From Candidatus Caccalectryoclostridium excrementigallinarum (lineage in GTDB: Bacteria; Bacillota; Clostridia; Christensenellales; UBA3700), in NCBI GenBank assembly GCA_018714485.1, contig DVNJ01000002.1, positions 1 to 64,000 on the forward strand: a stretch of 64,000 bases of DNA, given 5' to 3'. Positions 50,656 through 59,536 of this stretch are shown here, piece after piece. The notes under the pieces were generated by a model. The model saw only the letters and a program-made list of their open reading frames with translations. It was not told the DNA's origin and did not search any database. Within the stretch, counting starts at the first letter, position 1. Each line of letters opens with the position of its first letter. Both the position numbers and the translations under genes were made by a program.

Positions 50656-50695
50656 TCTAAATGCTGGTAAATAATTCGGTTTAAGGATGAAATTT

Positions 50696-52210
50696 ATGGA
50701 AAAGATAGCTATCATAGATCTCGGTTCCAACTCCGCCCGACTGGTCCTTGTCGATATTCTCGAGGGCGGATATTTTTCCGTTGTCGACCAACTCAAAGAG
50801 ACCGTGCGCTTGGCGCAGGACATGGAAGACGACGGCTTTTTGAAGCAAAGCAGGATATTCCAGGCGATCAAGACTTTCAAGATGTTCCGCAGGCTTTGCG
50901 ACGCGAACAAGGTGGACAGGATCTACGCTTTCGCCACGACGGCGGTCAGACGCGCCAAGAATCAGCGCGGCTTTTTGGACGAGATCCTCGCCACGACGGG
51001 GATAAAAGTGCGCGTGCTCGACGAGAACGAAGAGGCGCAGCTCATCTATCAGGGCGTGATAAACTCCATGGACGTGCCGCGCGGACTGATAATGGACATC
51101 GGCGGGGGCGGAGTGCAGTTCATCTATTACAACAGGCGCAATCTGCTCGGTCATGTGACGCTGCCCATCGGCGCGGTCACGCTCACGGAAATGTTCGCGG
51201 GCGAAGATCTGACCCCCGAAGAGCGCAACGACAAGATCTATGCCTATGTCAGGCAGCAGCTCGACGGCGTGGAATGGCTTTCCGACATCGCGCCCGACAC
51301 GCGCCTGATCGGCGTGGGCGGTTCTTTCCGCAATCTGGGTAAGATAAGCCGCATGCTGAAAAAATATCCGCTCGACATGGCGCATAACTACGTCATCACT
51401 TCGAGCGAACTCAACGGGATATATTCCAACATCAAAAAGCTCAGCCTGGACAAGACGATGAAGATAAAGGGGCTTTCCTCGCTGCGCGCGGATATTTTCC
51501 CCGCGGCGCTCGCCTCCGCCTGCGCCGTCACGGACAAGTTGGGGCTGGAAGACCTCGTCATCTCCGGCTGCGGGCTGAGGGAGGGCGCGATGTTCAGATA
51601 CGCCGTTCCTTCCACGAACGAAAAGCCGCTTTCCGACGTTTTGGGGCACAGCATTTACAGCCTGCTCAACTTCTTCGGCGAAAACGTCGAGCATGCCGAG
51701 CAGGTCTATAATCTCTCCGTGCAGCTCTTCAAGCAGCTGAAAGTGCTTCACAAGCTGCCTCGCGCCTATGTCAGAGTTTTGCGCACCGCCGCCATGCTGC
51801 ACGACGCGGGCAACAGGGTCAAATATTACGATCATCAAAAGCACAGCGCCTATATCATTCTCAACAGCGGACTTTACGGTATCTCGCAAAAAGATCTGAT
51901 AATGGCGGCTTTCGTCGCCGAACTGCATAGAAAGGGCGAGCTGAGCATGCCCGATTTCATGCGTTACCGCGAACTGCTCACGGACGAGGACGTCGACGCG
52001 GTCTATAAGCTCGGGGTCATCGTGCGCATCGCCGAGAGTTTCGACCGCAGCATGAGCAGCGTGATCAAGACGATAACCTGCGACGTTTTGGGCGACAGCG
52101 TGATCATGAAGACGGAAGCGGAAGGGGATTGCTCCTTAGAGATCAAAGACGCCATGCAGGCGGGCGCGAATTTCCGCAAGGCATATAAGAAGAATCTGCA
52201 AATACTCTGA
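50696..52210 (+). CDS. Ppx/GppA-family exopolyphosphatase with HD-like C-terminal domain
   Basis: IAIIDLGSNSARLVLVDI; TTAVRRAKN; LIMDIGGGGVQFIYY; C-terminal AAMLHDAGNRVKYYDHQKHSAYIIL. Confidence 0.9.
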   Translation: MEKIAIIDLGSNSARLVLVDILEGGYFSVVDQLKETVRLAQDMEDDGFLKQSRIFQAIKTFKMFRRLCDANKVDRIYAFATTAVRRAKNQRGFLDEILATTGIKVRVLDENEEAQLIYQGVINSMDVPRGLIMDIGGGGVQFIYYNRRNLLGHVTLPIGAVTLTEMFAGEDLTPEERNDKIYAYVRQQLDGVEWLSDIAPDTRLIGVGGSFRNLGKISRMLKKYPLDMAHNYVITSSELNGIYSNIKKLSLDKTMKIKGLSSLRADIFPAALASACAVTDKLGLEDLVISGCGLREGAMFRYAVPSTNEKPLSDVLGHSIYSLLNFFGENVEHAEQVYNLSVQLFKQLKVLHKLPRAYVRVLRTAAMLHDAGNRVKYYDHQKHSAYIILNSGLYGISQKDLIMAAFVAELHRKGELSMPDFMRYRELLTDEDVDAVYKLGVIVRIAESFDRSMSSVIKTITCDVLGDSVIMKTEAEGDCSLEIKDAMQAGANFRKAYKKNLQIL

Positions 52211-52752
52211 TGATAGTTCTCGCATCCGCTTCGCCGCGTCGGCGCGAACTTCTGGCGCGGCTCGAGCCGCGCTTTGAGGTGCAGCCTTCGAGAGTGGAGG
52301 AAGTCACTTCGAAAAAGCGGCCTTCTTTCATGGCGCGCGACTTGGCGCGGCAAAAAGCCGAATATGTGGCGCTCTCGCACCCGGACGACCTCGTCGTCGG
52401 CAGCGACACGATCGTCTATTTCCGCGGAAAGGCGCTGGGAAAGCCGCGCGACAGGGAGGAAGCCGAGCGCTTTTTGAGCGAGCTTTGCGGAAAATGGCAT
52501 GTCGTCTATACGGGCGTATGCCTGATAAAAGGCGGGGAAACAGAGACGGCTTACGCCCTTTCGCGCGTCAAGCTGCGCAAGATGAACAAAGAGGAGATAA
52601 GCGAATATGTGCGCGGCGGCTCGCCCCTCGACAAGGCGGGCGCATACGGCGTCCAGGACGGCGTGGTCGAGAAGTTTTGCGGCGAATACGAAAACATAAT
52701 GGGTCTGCCCGTGGGTACTCTTGCGGGAATGAGGCTTTGGAAGGAAAGATGA
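52210..52752 (+). CDS. maf: Maf-family nucleotide pyrophosphatase
   Basis: MIVLASASPRRRELLARL; VVGSDTIVYFRGKALGKPRDREEA; GAYGVQDG. Confidence 0.92.
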   Translation: MIVLASASPRRRELLARLEPRFEVQPSRVEEVTSKKRPSFMARDLARQKAEYVALSHPDDLVVGSDTIVYFRGKALGKPRDREEAERFLSELCGKWHVVYTGVCLIKGGETETAYALSRVKLRKMNKEEISEYVRGGSPLDKAGAYGVQDGVVEKFCGEYENIMGLPVGTLAGMRLWKER

Positions 52753-53753
52753 AGACGATAGATTTAGTGATAAGCATCGGCACGGGAAACACCGCCGTCT
52801 ATCAGCGCGGCAGAGGGCTTGTGATCAAGGAGCCTTCCGCCGTGATAATAACCAACCGCGGCGGCAAGATGACGCTCGTGGAGAGCGGCAGAGCCGCCGT
52901 TCAGGAGGCGGCGAAGCTGGACGCGAAAGAGCAGCTTTTGTATCCTATCAAGGACGGCGCGATTTTCCATGAACGCGCCGCCGTGCTCATGTATAAGGAG
53001 TTCATCGGCAGGCTTTTGCCCTATTCTCCCTTCAAGCCCAAGGTCAGAGTTATCGCCTGCATTTCCTGCGGACTTACCGCGGTCGAGCGCCGCGACGTGG
53101 AAAACGTGCTTATTAGGGCGGGTGCCGGTGAGGTCATCCTGCTCGAAAGCCCGCTCGCGGCGGCGGAATTTTTGGGGATAGACCATGCCGTTGTCGTCGA
53201 CATCGGCGCGGGAAAGACGGAGATCGCCGTGACTTCGCCCTCGGGCATAATTTCCGGCTGCTCGCTCGACATCGGCGGCGACGCCATCAACAGGGCGATC
53301 ATGGACTATGTCACCGACGTCTTCCGCCAGAAGATCAAGTTCACCACCGCCGAAAAGATCAAAAAGAGCATTCTCTCCCTCTCGCCCGCGGACAACGCCT
53401 CGTGCGTGGTCTCGGGGCGCAGCATACAGGCGGACTCCGCTTCGAGCATAAAGCTCGAAACGCGCGGCGTCAGGCAAGCCGTGCTCCCGCTCATCGACAA
53501 GATAGCCGAAGCCATCGTTGCCGTCTGCTCGCAGATGCCGACCAACATCTACGAGGACGTCGCCGCCTCCGGGCTGCATTTATGCGGCGGTTCGGCGAAT
53601 ATCCCGGGCATAGACAGGTATCTTGCCGAAAAGCTCGAATGGGAAGCTTATGTGATCAATGAGCCGGACAACGCCTGCGTGATCGGCGCGGCGCACTTTT
53701 TCGAAAATCCCGGGAAGCTGGGCAGGCTTCTCAATCTGCAAAACCTGCGCTGA
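52749..53753 (+). CDS. MreB-like actin-family protein (divergent)
   Basis: ISIGTGNTAVYQRGRGLVIKEPSAVI; VVDIGAGKTEIAVTSPSGIISGCSLDIGGDAINRAI; mre/min synteny. Confidence 0.85.
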   Translation: MKTIDLVISIGTGNTAVYQRGRGLVIKEPSAVIITNRGGKMTLVESGRAAVQEAAKLDAKEQLLYPIKDGAIFHERAAVLMYKEFIGRLLPYSPFKPKVRVIACISCGLTAVERRDVENVLIRAGAGEVILLESPLAAAEFLGIDHAVVVDIGAGKTEIAVTSPSGIISGCSLDIGGDAINRAIMDYVTDVFRQKIKFTTAEKIKKSILSLSPADNASCVVSGRSIQADSASSIKLETRGVRQAVLPLIDKIAEAIVAVCSQMPTNIYEDVAASGLHLCGGSANIPGIDRYLAEKLEWEAYVINEPDNACVIGAAHFFENPGKLGRLLNLQNLR

Positions 53754-54592
53754 TGGACAAGGCGGCGGAGATCGAACGCAGCATAATCACCACCTACCGC
53801 AAGCGGATATGGGGCAGGTTCGTGCGCGGCGTCAAGGAATTCGACATGGCGTGCGAGGGCGACAGGATAGCCGTCTGTATTTCGGGCGGAAAGGACAGCA
53901 TGCTTTTGGCAAAGTGCATGCAGGAATTGCAGCGGCATTCGCTCGTCAAGTTCGAGCTGGAGTTCATCTGCATGGATCCCGGCTATGCTCCCGCCAACAG
54001 GCGTCGGATCGAAGAAAACGCCGAGATCTTGGGTATACCCGTGAAGATATTCGAGTCGGACGTCTTTGCCGTCTCCGAAAAGCTGAGGGCGGAAAAGCCC
54101 TGCTATCTCTGCGCGCGCATGCGGCGCGGATTTTTATACGAGCGGGCAAAGGACTTGGGCTGTAACAAGATAGCGCTCGGGCATCATTTCGACGACGTCA
54201 TCGAAACGCTGCTCATGGGGATCATCTATGCCGCGCAGATAGGCGGCATGCTCCCGCGCTTAAAGTCCACGTCCCATCCCGGCATGCAGCTTATCCGTCC
54301 GCTCTATTACGTCCACGAAAAGGACATAATCACCTGGTCGCAAAGGCATAAGCTGGAATTTCTCGACTGCGCCTGCAAGTTTTCCGCCCGCGTCAAGGAC
54401 GACGATTCGCTCTCCAAGAGGCGGGAGATGAAGGCGCTCATCGAAAAGCTGCGCGAGGGCTATCCCAACGTGGACATCAACATTTTCCGCAGCATGTATA
54501 ACGTGCATTGCGACACGCTCATCAGTCACGACTTCATGGGACGAGAGCATTATTTCACCGAACGTTACGGCGAAAAGCCGCCCGAGGATTAA
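53753..54592 (+). CDS. TtcA/TilS-like PP-loop tRNA-thiolation-family ATPase
   Basis: ICISGGKDSMLLAKCMQEL PP-loop; CYLCARMRRGFLY; KIALGHHFDDVIET. Confidence 0.85.
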   Translation: MDKAAEIERSIITTYRKRIWGRFVRGVKEFDMACEGDRIAVCISGGKDSMLLAKCMQELQRHSLVKFELEFICMDPGYAPANRRRIEENAEILGIPVKIFESDVFAVSEKLRAEKPCYLCARMRRGFLYERAKDLGCNKIALGHHFDDVIETLLMGIIYAAQIGGMLPRLKSTSHPGMQLIRPLYYVHEKDIITWSQRHKLEFLDCACKFSARVKDDDSLSKRREMKALIEKLREGYPNVDINIFRSMYNVHCDTLISHDFMGREHYFTERYGEKPPED

Positions 54593-54616
54593 AAGTTCGC
54601 GTTATTGCGCGCATTT

Positions 54617-54641
54617 CGGGCGTTAATCGCCCGCTTTTTTT
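54617..54641 (+). terminator. Intrinsic terminator (CGGGCG-TTAAT-CGCCCG-C-T7)
   Basis: 6-bp stem and T7 tract between ttcA-like gene and minD. Confidence 0.75.
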
Positions 54642-54676
54642 ATTTTCCGACAGCGTATGTGCCCTATAATGACGGC

Positions 54677-55468
54677 ATGGGTAACAGGATAGTCATAACT
54701 TCCGGCAAGGGCGGCGTGGGCAAAACGTCGCTCACGGCGGGGCTGGGATACGCTCTGGCACGGCGCGGCGTCAACACGCTGCTCATCGACGCGGACGTTG
54801 GCTTGAACAATCTCGACGTGGCGCTGGGGATGGAGAACCGCGCCGCCTACGATATGGCGGACGTGATGGCGGGAGGGTGCAGAGTCTCGCAGGCGATCTT
54901 GCAGGCGGAGGGTTATCCGCTCTTTTTCATGCCGTCCGCACATGCCGCGACGAGCGAGCAGATCAGGGCGTCCGACTTCCGCGCGCTCATGAACAGGCTC
55001 GCGGGGAGCTTCGATTATATCCTCATCGATTGCCCCGCGGGGATAGAGGGCGGCTTTCATCGCGCGGTGAGCGCCTGCGAATATGCCGTCGTGGTGACGA
55101 CGCCGCATATCTCCGCCGTGCGCGACGCGGATAAGGTCCTGACGCTGCTCTCGGGTTATTCGCTCGCGGGGATAAGCATCGTGGTCAATAGGGTGCGCGG
55201 CGATCTGCTCGCGCAGGGGGAGATACTCTCTCCCGCGGACATCTCGCGTTTGCTTCGCTATCCCGTTCTCGGCGTCGTCCCCGAAGACGACGAGATAGCG
55301 CTCTGCTCCCAGCTGGGCAGGGCGGGCGCGGCGCAGGGCGGCGGCAGCGAGGCGATCGCCATGATAGCGGGCAATATCCTCACGGGCGAAAGGCGCATTT
55401 TCGATCCCGCCTCGCGCTATCGCGGCATTTTCGGAGCGATCCGCAGCCGCCTGAAAAGAAGGGCATGA
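54677..55468 (+). CDS. minD: Septum site-determining protein MinD
   Basis: IVITSGKGGVGKTSLTAGLGYALARRGVNTLLIDADVGLNNLDVALGMENR. Confidence 0.92.
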   Translation: MGNRIVITSGKGGVGKTSLTAGLGYALARRGVNTLLIDADVGLNNLDVALGMENRAAYDMADVMAGGCRVSQAILQAEGYPLFFMPSAHAATSEQIRASDFRALMNRLAGSFDYILIDCPAGIEGGFHRAVSACEYAVVVTTPHISAVRDADKVLTLLSGYSLAGISIVVNRVRGDLLAQGEILSPADISRLLRYPVLGVVPEDDEIALCSQLGRAGAAQGGGSEAIAMIAGNILTGERRIFDPASRYRGIFGAIRSRLKRRA

Positions 55469-55722
55469 AGGCGGGCGAACGCGCGGCGGGCAGGCTCAGG
55501 CGCATTTTGCTCGCGGACAAGACCGCCATGCCCGAAGGCTTTGCGTTGGCGCTCAAAAGCGACATCGAGCGCACCTTGTCGCAATATATGCGTTTGAGCG
55601 GCGGCGCTGTCGTGACGATCGACACGGACGAGCGGGGCGGCTATTTTGTCGAGATAAGCGCCCGCGCCGAGGGGATAGAGGGCTGCCGCGTGATGGCGTT
55701 TTCGCAAAAGGGTGAAAGATGA
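55465..55722 (+). CDS. minE: MinE-like cell division topological specificity factor
   Basis: AAGRLRRILLADKT…LALKSDIERTLSQYMRLSGGAVVTIDTDERGGYFVEISARAEG; overlaps minD stop. Confidence 0.75.
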   Translation: MKAGERAAGRLRRILLADKTAMPEGFALALKSDIERTLSQYMRLSGGAVVTIDTDERGGYFVEISARAEGIEGCRVMAFSQKGER

Positions 55723-55776
55723 ATATCGCGCCTTTCGCCTTCATATGCTTTAACAGAAAAAGCAGGAGGTGAAAAA

Positions 55777-55953
55777 ATGAAATATGACGAATTTGCGGGC
55801 GACGCGGTGAGTTATCCCGGCGACAATATCAAAGTCAAGTTCAGGAAGAAACGCAAAATAGACCTTTTGAACGTCTTTATCGTGCAAGCCGCGATCTGCG
55901 CGGCGGTGAGCTGCGCCGTGCTGATAACGCGCTTTGTGAGCGGAATGGCATAA
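55777..55953 (+). CDS. 58-aa single-TM protein at spoIVFA position (not in supplied ORF list)
   Basis: Strong RBS AGGAGGTG; MKYDEFAGDAVSYPGDNIKVKFRKKRKIDLLNVFIVQAAICAAVSCAVLITRFVSGMA; immediately upstream of spoIVFB-like gene. Confidence 0.75.
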   Translation: MKYDEFAGDAVSYPGDNIKVKFRKKRKIDLLNVFIVQAAICAAVSCAVLITRFVSGMA

Positions 55954-55954
55954 G

Positions 55955-56812
55955 TTGAAAATACGCATTCATCCCGCCTTCATCGCGGCGGCGCTGCTCA
56001 TGATCTTCACGGGCAACGCCGTCTTGTTCTGCGCCTACGTCGTGGCGGTCATCGCGCACGAGATCGCGCATTCGCGCATGGCGGCGCTGCGCGGCTACCG
56101 CACGGGCGGGATCACGCTCATGCCTTACGGCGGCGTCATCAACGGCGGGGAGAGATATTCGCGCACGGACAATATCCTCATCGCGCTCGCAGGTCCGCTC
56201 TTCAACGCGCTCGTCGCGCTTTTGATCGTGGCGCTTTGGTGGCTTTACCCCTCGCTTTACGCGCATACATTGGATTTTTGCACGGCGAACGTCGCGCTCT
56301 GCGTCGTGAATCTTCTTCCCCTTTATCCGCTCGACGGCTCGCGCATAGTTTATTCTTTGGCGAAAAACAAGCTGCGTGCCCTGAAGATCTTGCGCATTGC
56401 GGGCGTTCTCGGCGGCGCGGCGCTGCTTGCTTATAACGTCGCGTCTGTTTTTTATACCTATAATTTTACCGCGGGCGCCATGGGCGCGTTCCTCATCTAC
56501 GGCGCCATCTTCGGCACGGGCGAGGAGAGCTATCTCCATGTCACCGAGCGCTCGCCGCTCATCAAGGATTATAAGGAGGGCGTGGAAAAGCGCGTCGTCT
56601 GCGTGGACGGCGGCGCGCCGCTGCTCAAATTGCTCACGCTCGTCAGGCGGGACGCGGACACGCTCTTCATTCTCGTGGACGAAGAGGGGAGGCAGAGGGC
56701 GAGTCTCGACGAAGAAAAGCTCAAACTGCTTTGCAGCGAGGACGCTCTCACCGCCCCCGCGCTGAAAGCTTTGGGGCAAAAGGGCGAAAAGTCGAAGTTA
56801 GGGCGGCTTTAA
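55955..56812 (+). CDS. SpoIVFB-like M50 site-2 metalloprotease
   Basis: HEIAH zinc motif; NLLPLYPLDGSRIV; C-terminal CBS-like region. Confidence 0.9.
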   Translation: MKIRIHPAFIAAALLMIFTGNAVLFCAYVVAVIAHEIAHSRMAALRGYRTGGITLMPYGGVINGGERYSRTDNILIALAGPLFNALVALLIVALWWLYPSLYAHTLDFCTANVALCVVNLLPLYPLDGSRIVYSLAKNKLRALKILRIAGVLGGAALLAYNVASVFYTYNFTAGAMGAFLIYGAIFGTGEESYLHVTERSPLIKDYKEGVEKRVVCVDGGAPLLKLLTLVRRDADTLFILVDEEGRQRASLDEEKLKLLCSEDALTAPALKALGQKGEKSKLGRL

Positions 56813-56889
56813 GCGCGGTTTTGCGCGGCGCGGCGAAGGGGAATAAAATGCTTGAAATTTATCACCCGATATGATATAATCAAGTACAT

Positions 56890-58374
56890 ATGAAGCAGAT
56901 CCTCATCGACGTTCATTTCAGCAGCACCAACGTGGCGGTCGCGGAAGACGGCGCGCTGGTCGAATTTTGGGTCGAAAGGCGCACCAACGCCAATCTCGTC
57001 GGCAATATTTACAAGGGCAAGATCAAGAATATTTTGCCGGGTATGCAGGCGGCTTTTGTGGATATAGGGCTGGATCGCAACGGATTTTTGTTCGAAGGCG
57101 ACGTCATTGTGGACGGCGAGAAGTTCGGCGGCGGAGCCGCGCTGCGTTATCGCCCCGGTGACGACATCCTCTGCCAGGTCATCAAGGACGAATTCGGCAA
57201 CAAGGGCGCCCGCCTCACCACCAACATCACCTTGGCGGGAAGGGTGCTCGTCTTGATGCCGCAGATAGATTATGTGGGCGTTTCGCGTAAAATAACCGAC
57301 GAAGGACGCCGCCGCGAGTTGACGGAATTTGTCGAAAAAGTGCGCCCCGCGGGCTGCGGCGTTATTTTACGCACGCAGTCGGAAAGTTGCAGCGAAGAAG
57401 AGATAGGCGAGGAGATGGAATATCTCTACTCGAAATGGCAGGACGTCAAGAAAAAGAACATCGTCTCGCATGCTCCCGCGCTTTTGCTGCGCGAGTCGGG
57501 CGTGGCGGTCAGGGCGGTGCGCGACATGCTGCGCGACGACGTGGACAAGGTCGTCATCAACGACAAGGCGCTTTTCGACGAGATCTGCGCGATCAGCAAG
57601 TTTATTCTGAAAAGCCGTCCCGAGCTTTTCCTTTACGATCCTTCCCAGCGTTCGCTTTTGCGCAAATACGGCTTGACCGAGCAGATCAAGGCGCTCACCA
57701 AGCGCAGAGTGCCGCTCAAAAACGGCGCCTATCTCGTCATCGACCGCACCGAGGCGCTCACCGTCATCGACGTCAACACGGGAAAATATGTGGGCGAGCA
57801 TAATCTCGAAGAGACCGTCTTCGAGACCAACCGCATCGCCGCGGAGGAGATCGCCAAGCAGCTGCGCGCCCGCAATATCGGCGGCATAATCGTCATCGAC
57901 TTCATCGACATGGGTTCGCCCGAGCACATGGAAAAAGTCCTTGAGATCTTGAATAAGCATTTGGAAAAAGACAGGAGCAAGACGGTCGTTTTGGGCGTCA
58001 CGCACTTGGGACTTGTGGAAATGACTCGCAAGAAAACGCGCAGCATGCTCGAATCGGTCATGTTGCAGGAATGCCCTTACTGCAAGGGCGAGGGGCACGT
58101 TTTCAGCAGCGAGCATGTGATCATGGAGCTGAGAGAAAAGCTCTATGACGTCATCGGCGCGGGCGGGGTGCGCGCGGTCAAGGTGACGCTTGCCGAGAGC
58201 GTTTGCAACTGCATGATCTCCCGTCACTATCTCGCGCGGGAATGTTCGAGCGTTTGGAAAGACGTGCTCATTTACGCCATTCCCGACGAAAATATGCATA
58301 TCGAAAAATTCAAAATAGAGACGGACAACAGTCAGGTGCTCTCGCTGCCCGATTCGGCGAAGCTCATTTGCTGA
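56890..58374 (+). CDS. rng: Ribonuclease E/G family protein
   Basis: GNIYKGKIKNILPGMQAAFVDIGLDRNGFLF; IVIDFIDM; CPYCKGEGHV. Confidence 0.95.
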   Translation: MKQILIDVHFSSTNVAVAEDGALVEFWVERRTNANLVGNIYKGKIKNILPGMQAAFVDIGLDRNGFLFEGDVIVDGEKFGGGAALRYRPGDDILCQVIKDEFGNKGARLTTNITLAGRVLVLMPQIDYVGVSRKITDEGRRRELTEFVEKVRPAGCGVILRTQSESCSEEEIGEEMEYLYSKWQDVKKKNIVSHAPALLLRESGVAVRAVRDMLRDDVDKVVINDKALFDEICAISKFILKSRPELFLYDPSQRSLLRKYGLTEQIKALTKRRVPLKNGAYLVIDRTEALTVIDVNTGKYVGEHNLEETVFETNRIAAEEIAKQLRARNIGGIIVIDFIDMGSPEHMEKVLEILNKHLEKDRSKTVVLGVTHLGLVEMTRKKTRSMLESVMLQECPYCKGEGHVFSSEHVIMELREKLYDVIGAGGVRAVKVTLAESVCNCMISRHYLARECSSVWKDVLIYAIPDENMHIEKFKIETDNSQVLSLPDSAKLIC

Positions 58375-58385
58375 AATATGCGCCG

Positions 58386-58418
58386 CGGCGCCGCGAGATA
58401 GGGGCGCCGTATTTTTTT
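58386..58418 (+). terminator. Intrinsic terminator after rng (CGGCGCC-loop-GGCGCCG-TA-T8)
   Basis: Inverted repeat plus T tract. Confidence 0.75.
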
Positions 58419-58428
58419 TGCAAAATCG

Positions 58429-58538
58429 TTGACTTTTTTGTCGCGCGTGTGCTATCTTATATAACGAGCCGCATGGAAAAGGCTTTTCAAGCACGTTGTG
58501 CGCCTTGACAGCGAGACCGGGAAGAGGAGGTAATTTCA
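58429..58538 (+). promoter_or_regulatory. rplU promoter (TTGACT-18-TATCTT) and probable L21 leader
   Basis: Promoter-like hexamers at 58429 and 58453; CCUUGACAGCGAGACCGGGAAGAGGAGG before rplU resembles recalled L21 leader 3' end. Confidence 0.5.
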
Positions 58539-58847
58539 ATGTATGCGATCATAGCTACGGGCGGAAAGCAGTACAAGGCGGAAGCAGGTCAGACCATCAA
58601 AGTGGAAAAGATCAAGGCAAACGTCGGCGACGTTGTCGACCTTGAAGCGCTGATGATAGTCGACGGCGACAAGATAGTCGTCGGTGAAGCCGCCAAGTCC
58701 GCTGCCGTTAAAGCCGAAGTGGTTGCGCAGGAAAAGGACAAGAAGATAGTCATCTTCAAGTATAAGTCCAAGAAGAACGTGCGCAAGCGTCAAGGTCACA
58801 GGCAGCCCTATACCGCGTTGAAAATAAAGGAAATCGCCGCTCAATGA
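58539..58847 (+). CDS. rplU: 50S ribosomal protein L21
   Basis: MYAIIATGGKQYKAEAGQTIKVEKI… KKNVRKRQGHRQPYTALKI. Confidence 0.96.
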   Translation: MYAIIATGGKQYKAEAGQTIKVEKIKANVGDVVDLEALMIVDGDKIVVGEAAKSAAVKAEVVAQEKDKKIVIFKYKSKKNVRKRQGHRQPYTALKIKEIAAQ

Positions 58848-59182
58848 CGCAAGTCGTTGTCAAGAGGGCGAAAGGACACATCGTATCCGTGGAATGCCGA
58901 GGGCACAGCGGATACGCCCCCGAAGGAGAAGACATAGTCTGCGCGGCGCTTTCGTCGGTGGTGCAGACGGCGATCTTAGGGGTGTTCCGTGTGGCGGGCG
59001 TCAACGCCGAATACCGCACGGACGAGGAGAAGGGAGAGTTGTTTCTTTCCTTGGGCAAGATGACGGAAAGGGAACGCCGCGACTGCGACGTGATCCTGGA
59101 AACAATGCTCTTGGGGATAGAGGACTTATATGAAGGCTTCTCCGCATTCATCAAATTGGAGGTAAAAGACGATGTTTATTAA
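58844..59182 (+). CDS. prp: Ribosomal-processing cysteine protease Prp
   Basis: [26 protein letters not shown]; between rplU and rpmA. Confidence 0.93.
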   Translation: MTQVVVKRAKGHIVSVECRGHSGYAPEGEDIVCAALSSVVQTAILGVFRVAGVNAEYRTDEEKGELFLSLGKMTERERRDCDVILETMLLGIEDLYEGFSAFIKLEVKDDVY

Positions 59183-59453
59183 GATTCAGCTCTTTGCTCA
59201 TAAAAAGGGCGGCGGTTCTACCCGTAACGGTCGTGACTCCGAGGCAAAGCGCCTGGGCGTCAAGAGAGCGGACGGTCAATTCGTTCCCGCCGGAAATATA
59301 CTCGTAAGGCAGCGCGGCACCAAGATCCATCCCGGAACCAACGTCGGCAAGGGAAGCGACGACACGCTCTATGCGAAAGTGAGCGGCGTGGTCAGGTTCG
59401 AGCGCCTTGGCAAAGACAAGAAGAAAGTCAGCGTTTACGAGCAGGCTCAATAA
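59172..59453 (+). CDS. rpmA: 50S ribosomal protein L27 with Prp-type N-terminal extension
   Basis: [38 protein letters not shown]. Confidence 0.96.
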   Translation: MFIKIQLFAHKKGGGSTRNGRDSEAKRLGVKRADGQFVPAGNILVRQRGTKIHPGTNVGKGSDDTLYAKVSGVVRFERLGKDKKKVSVYEQAQ

Positions 59454-59536
59454 GTTAAAAGCAGGCGCAAGCTTGTGAATATTGGGAAAAGTCCGTCGAA
59501 ATTGAAGTGAACTACAAAGTTAGGACAAAAATTTAA

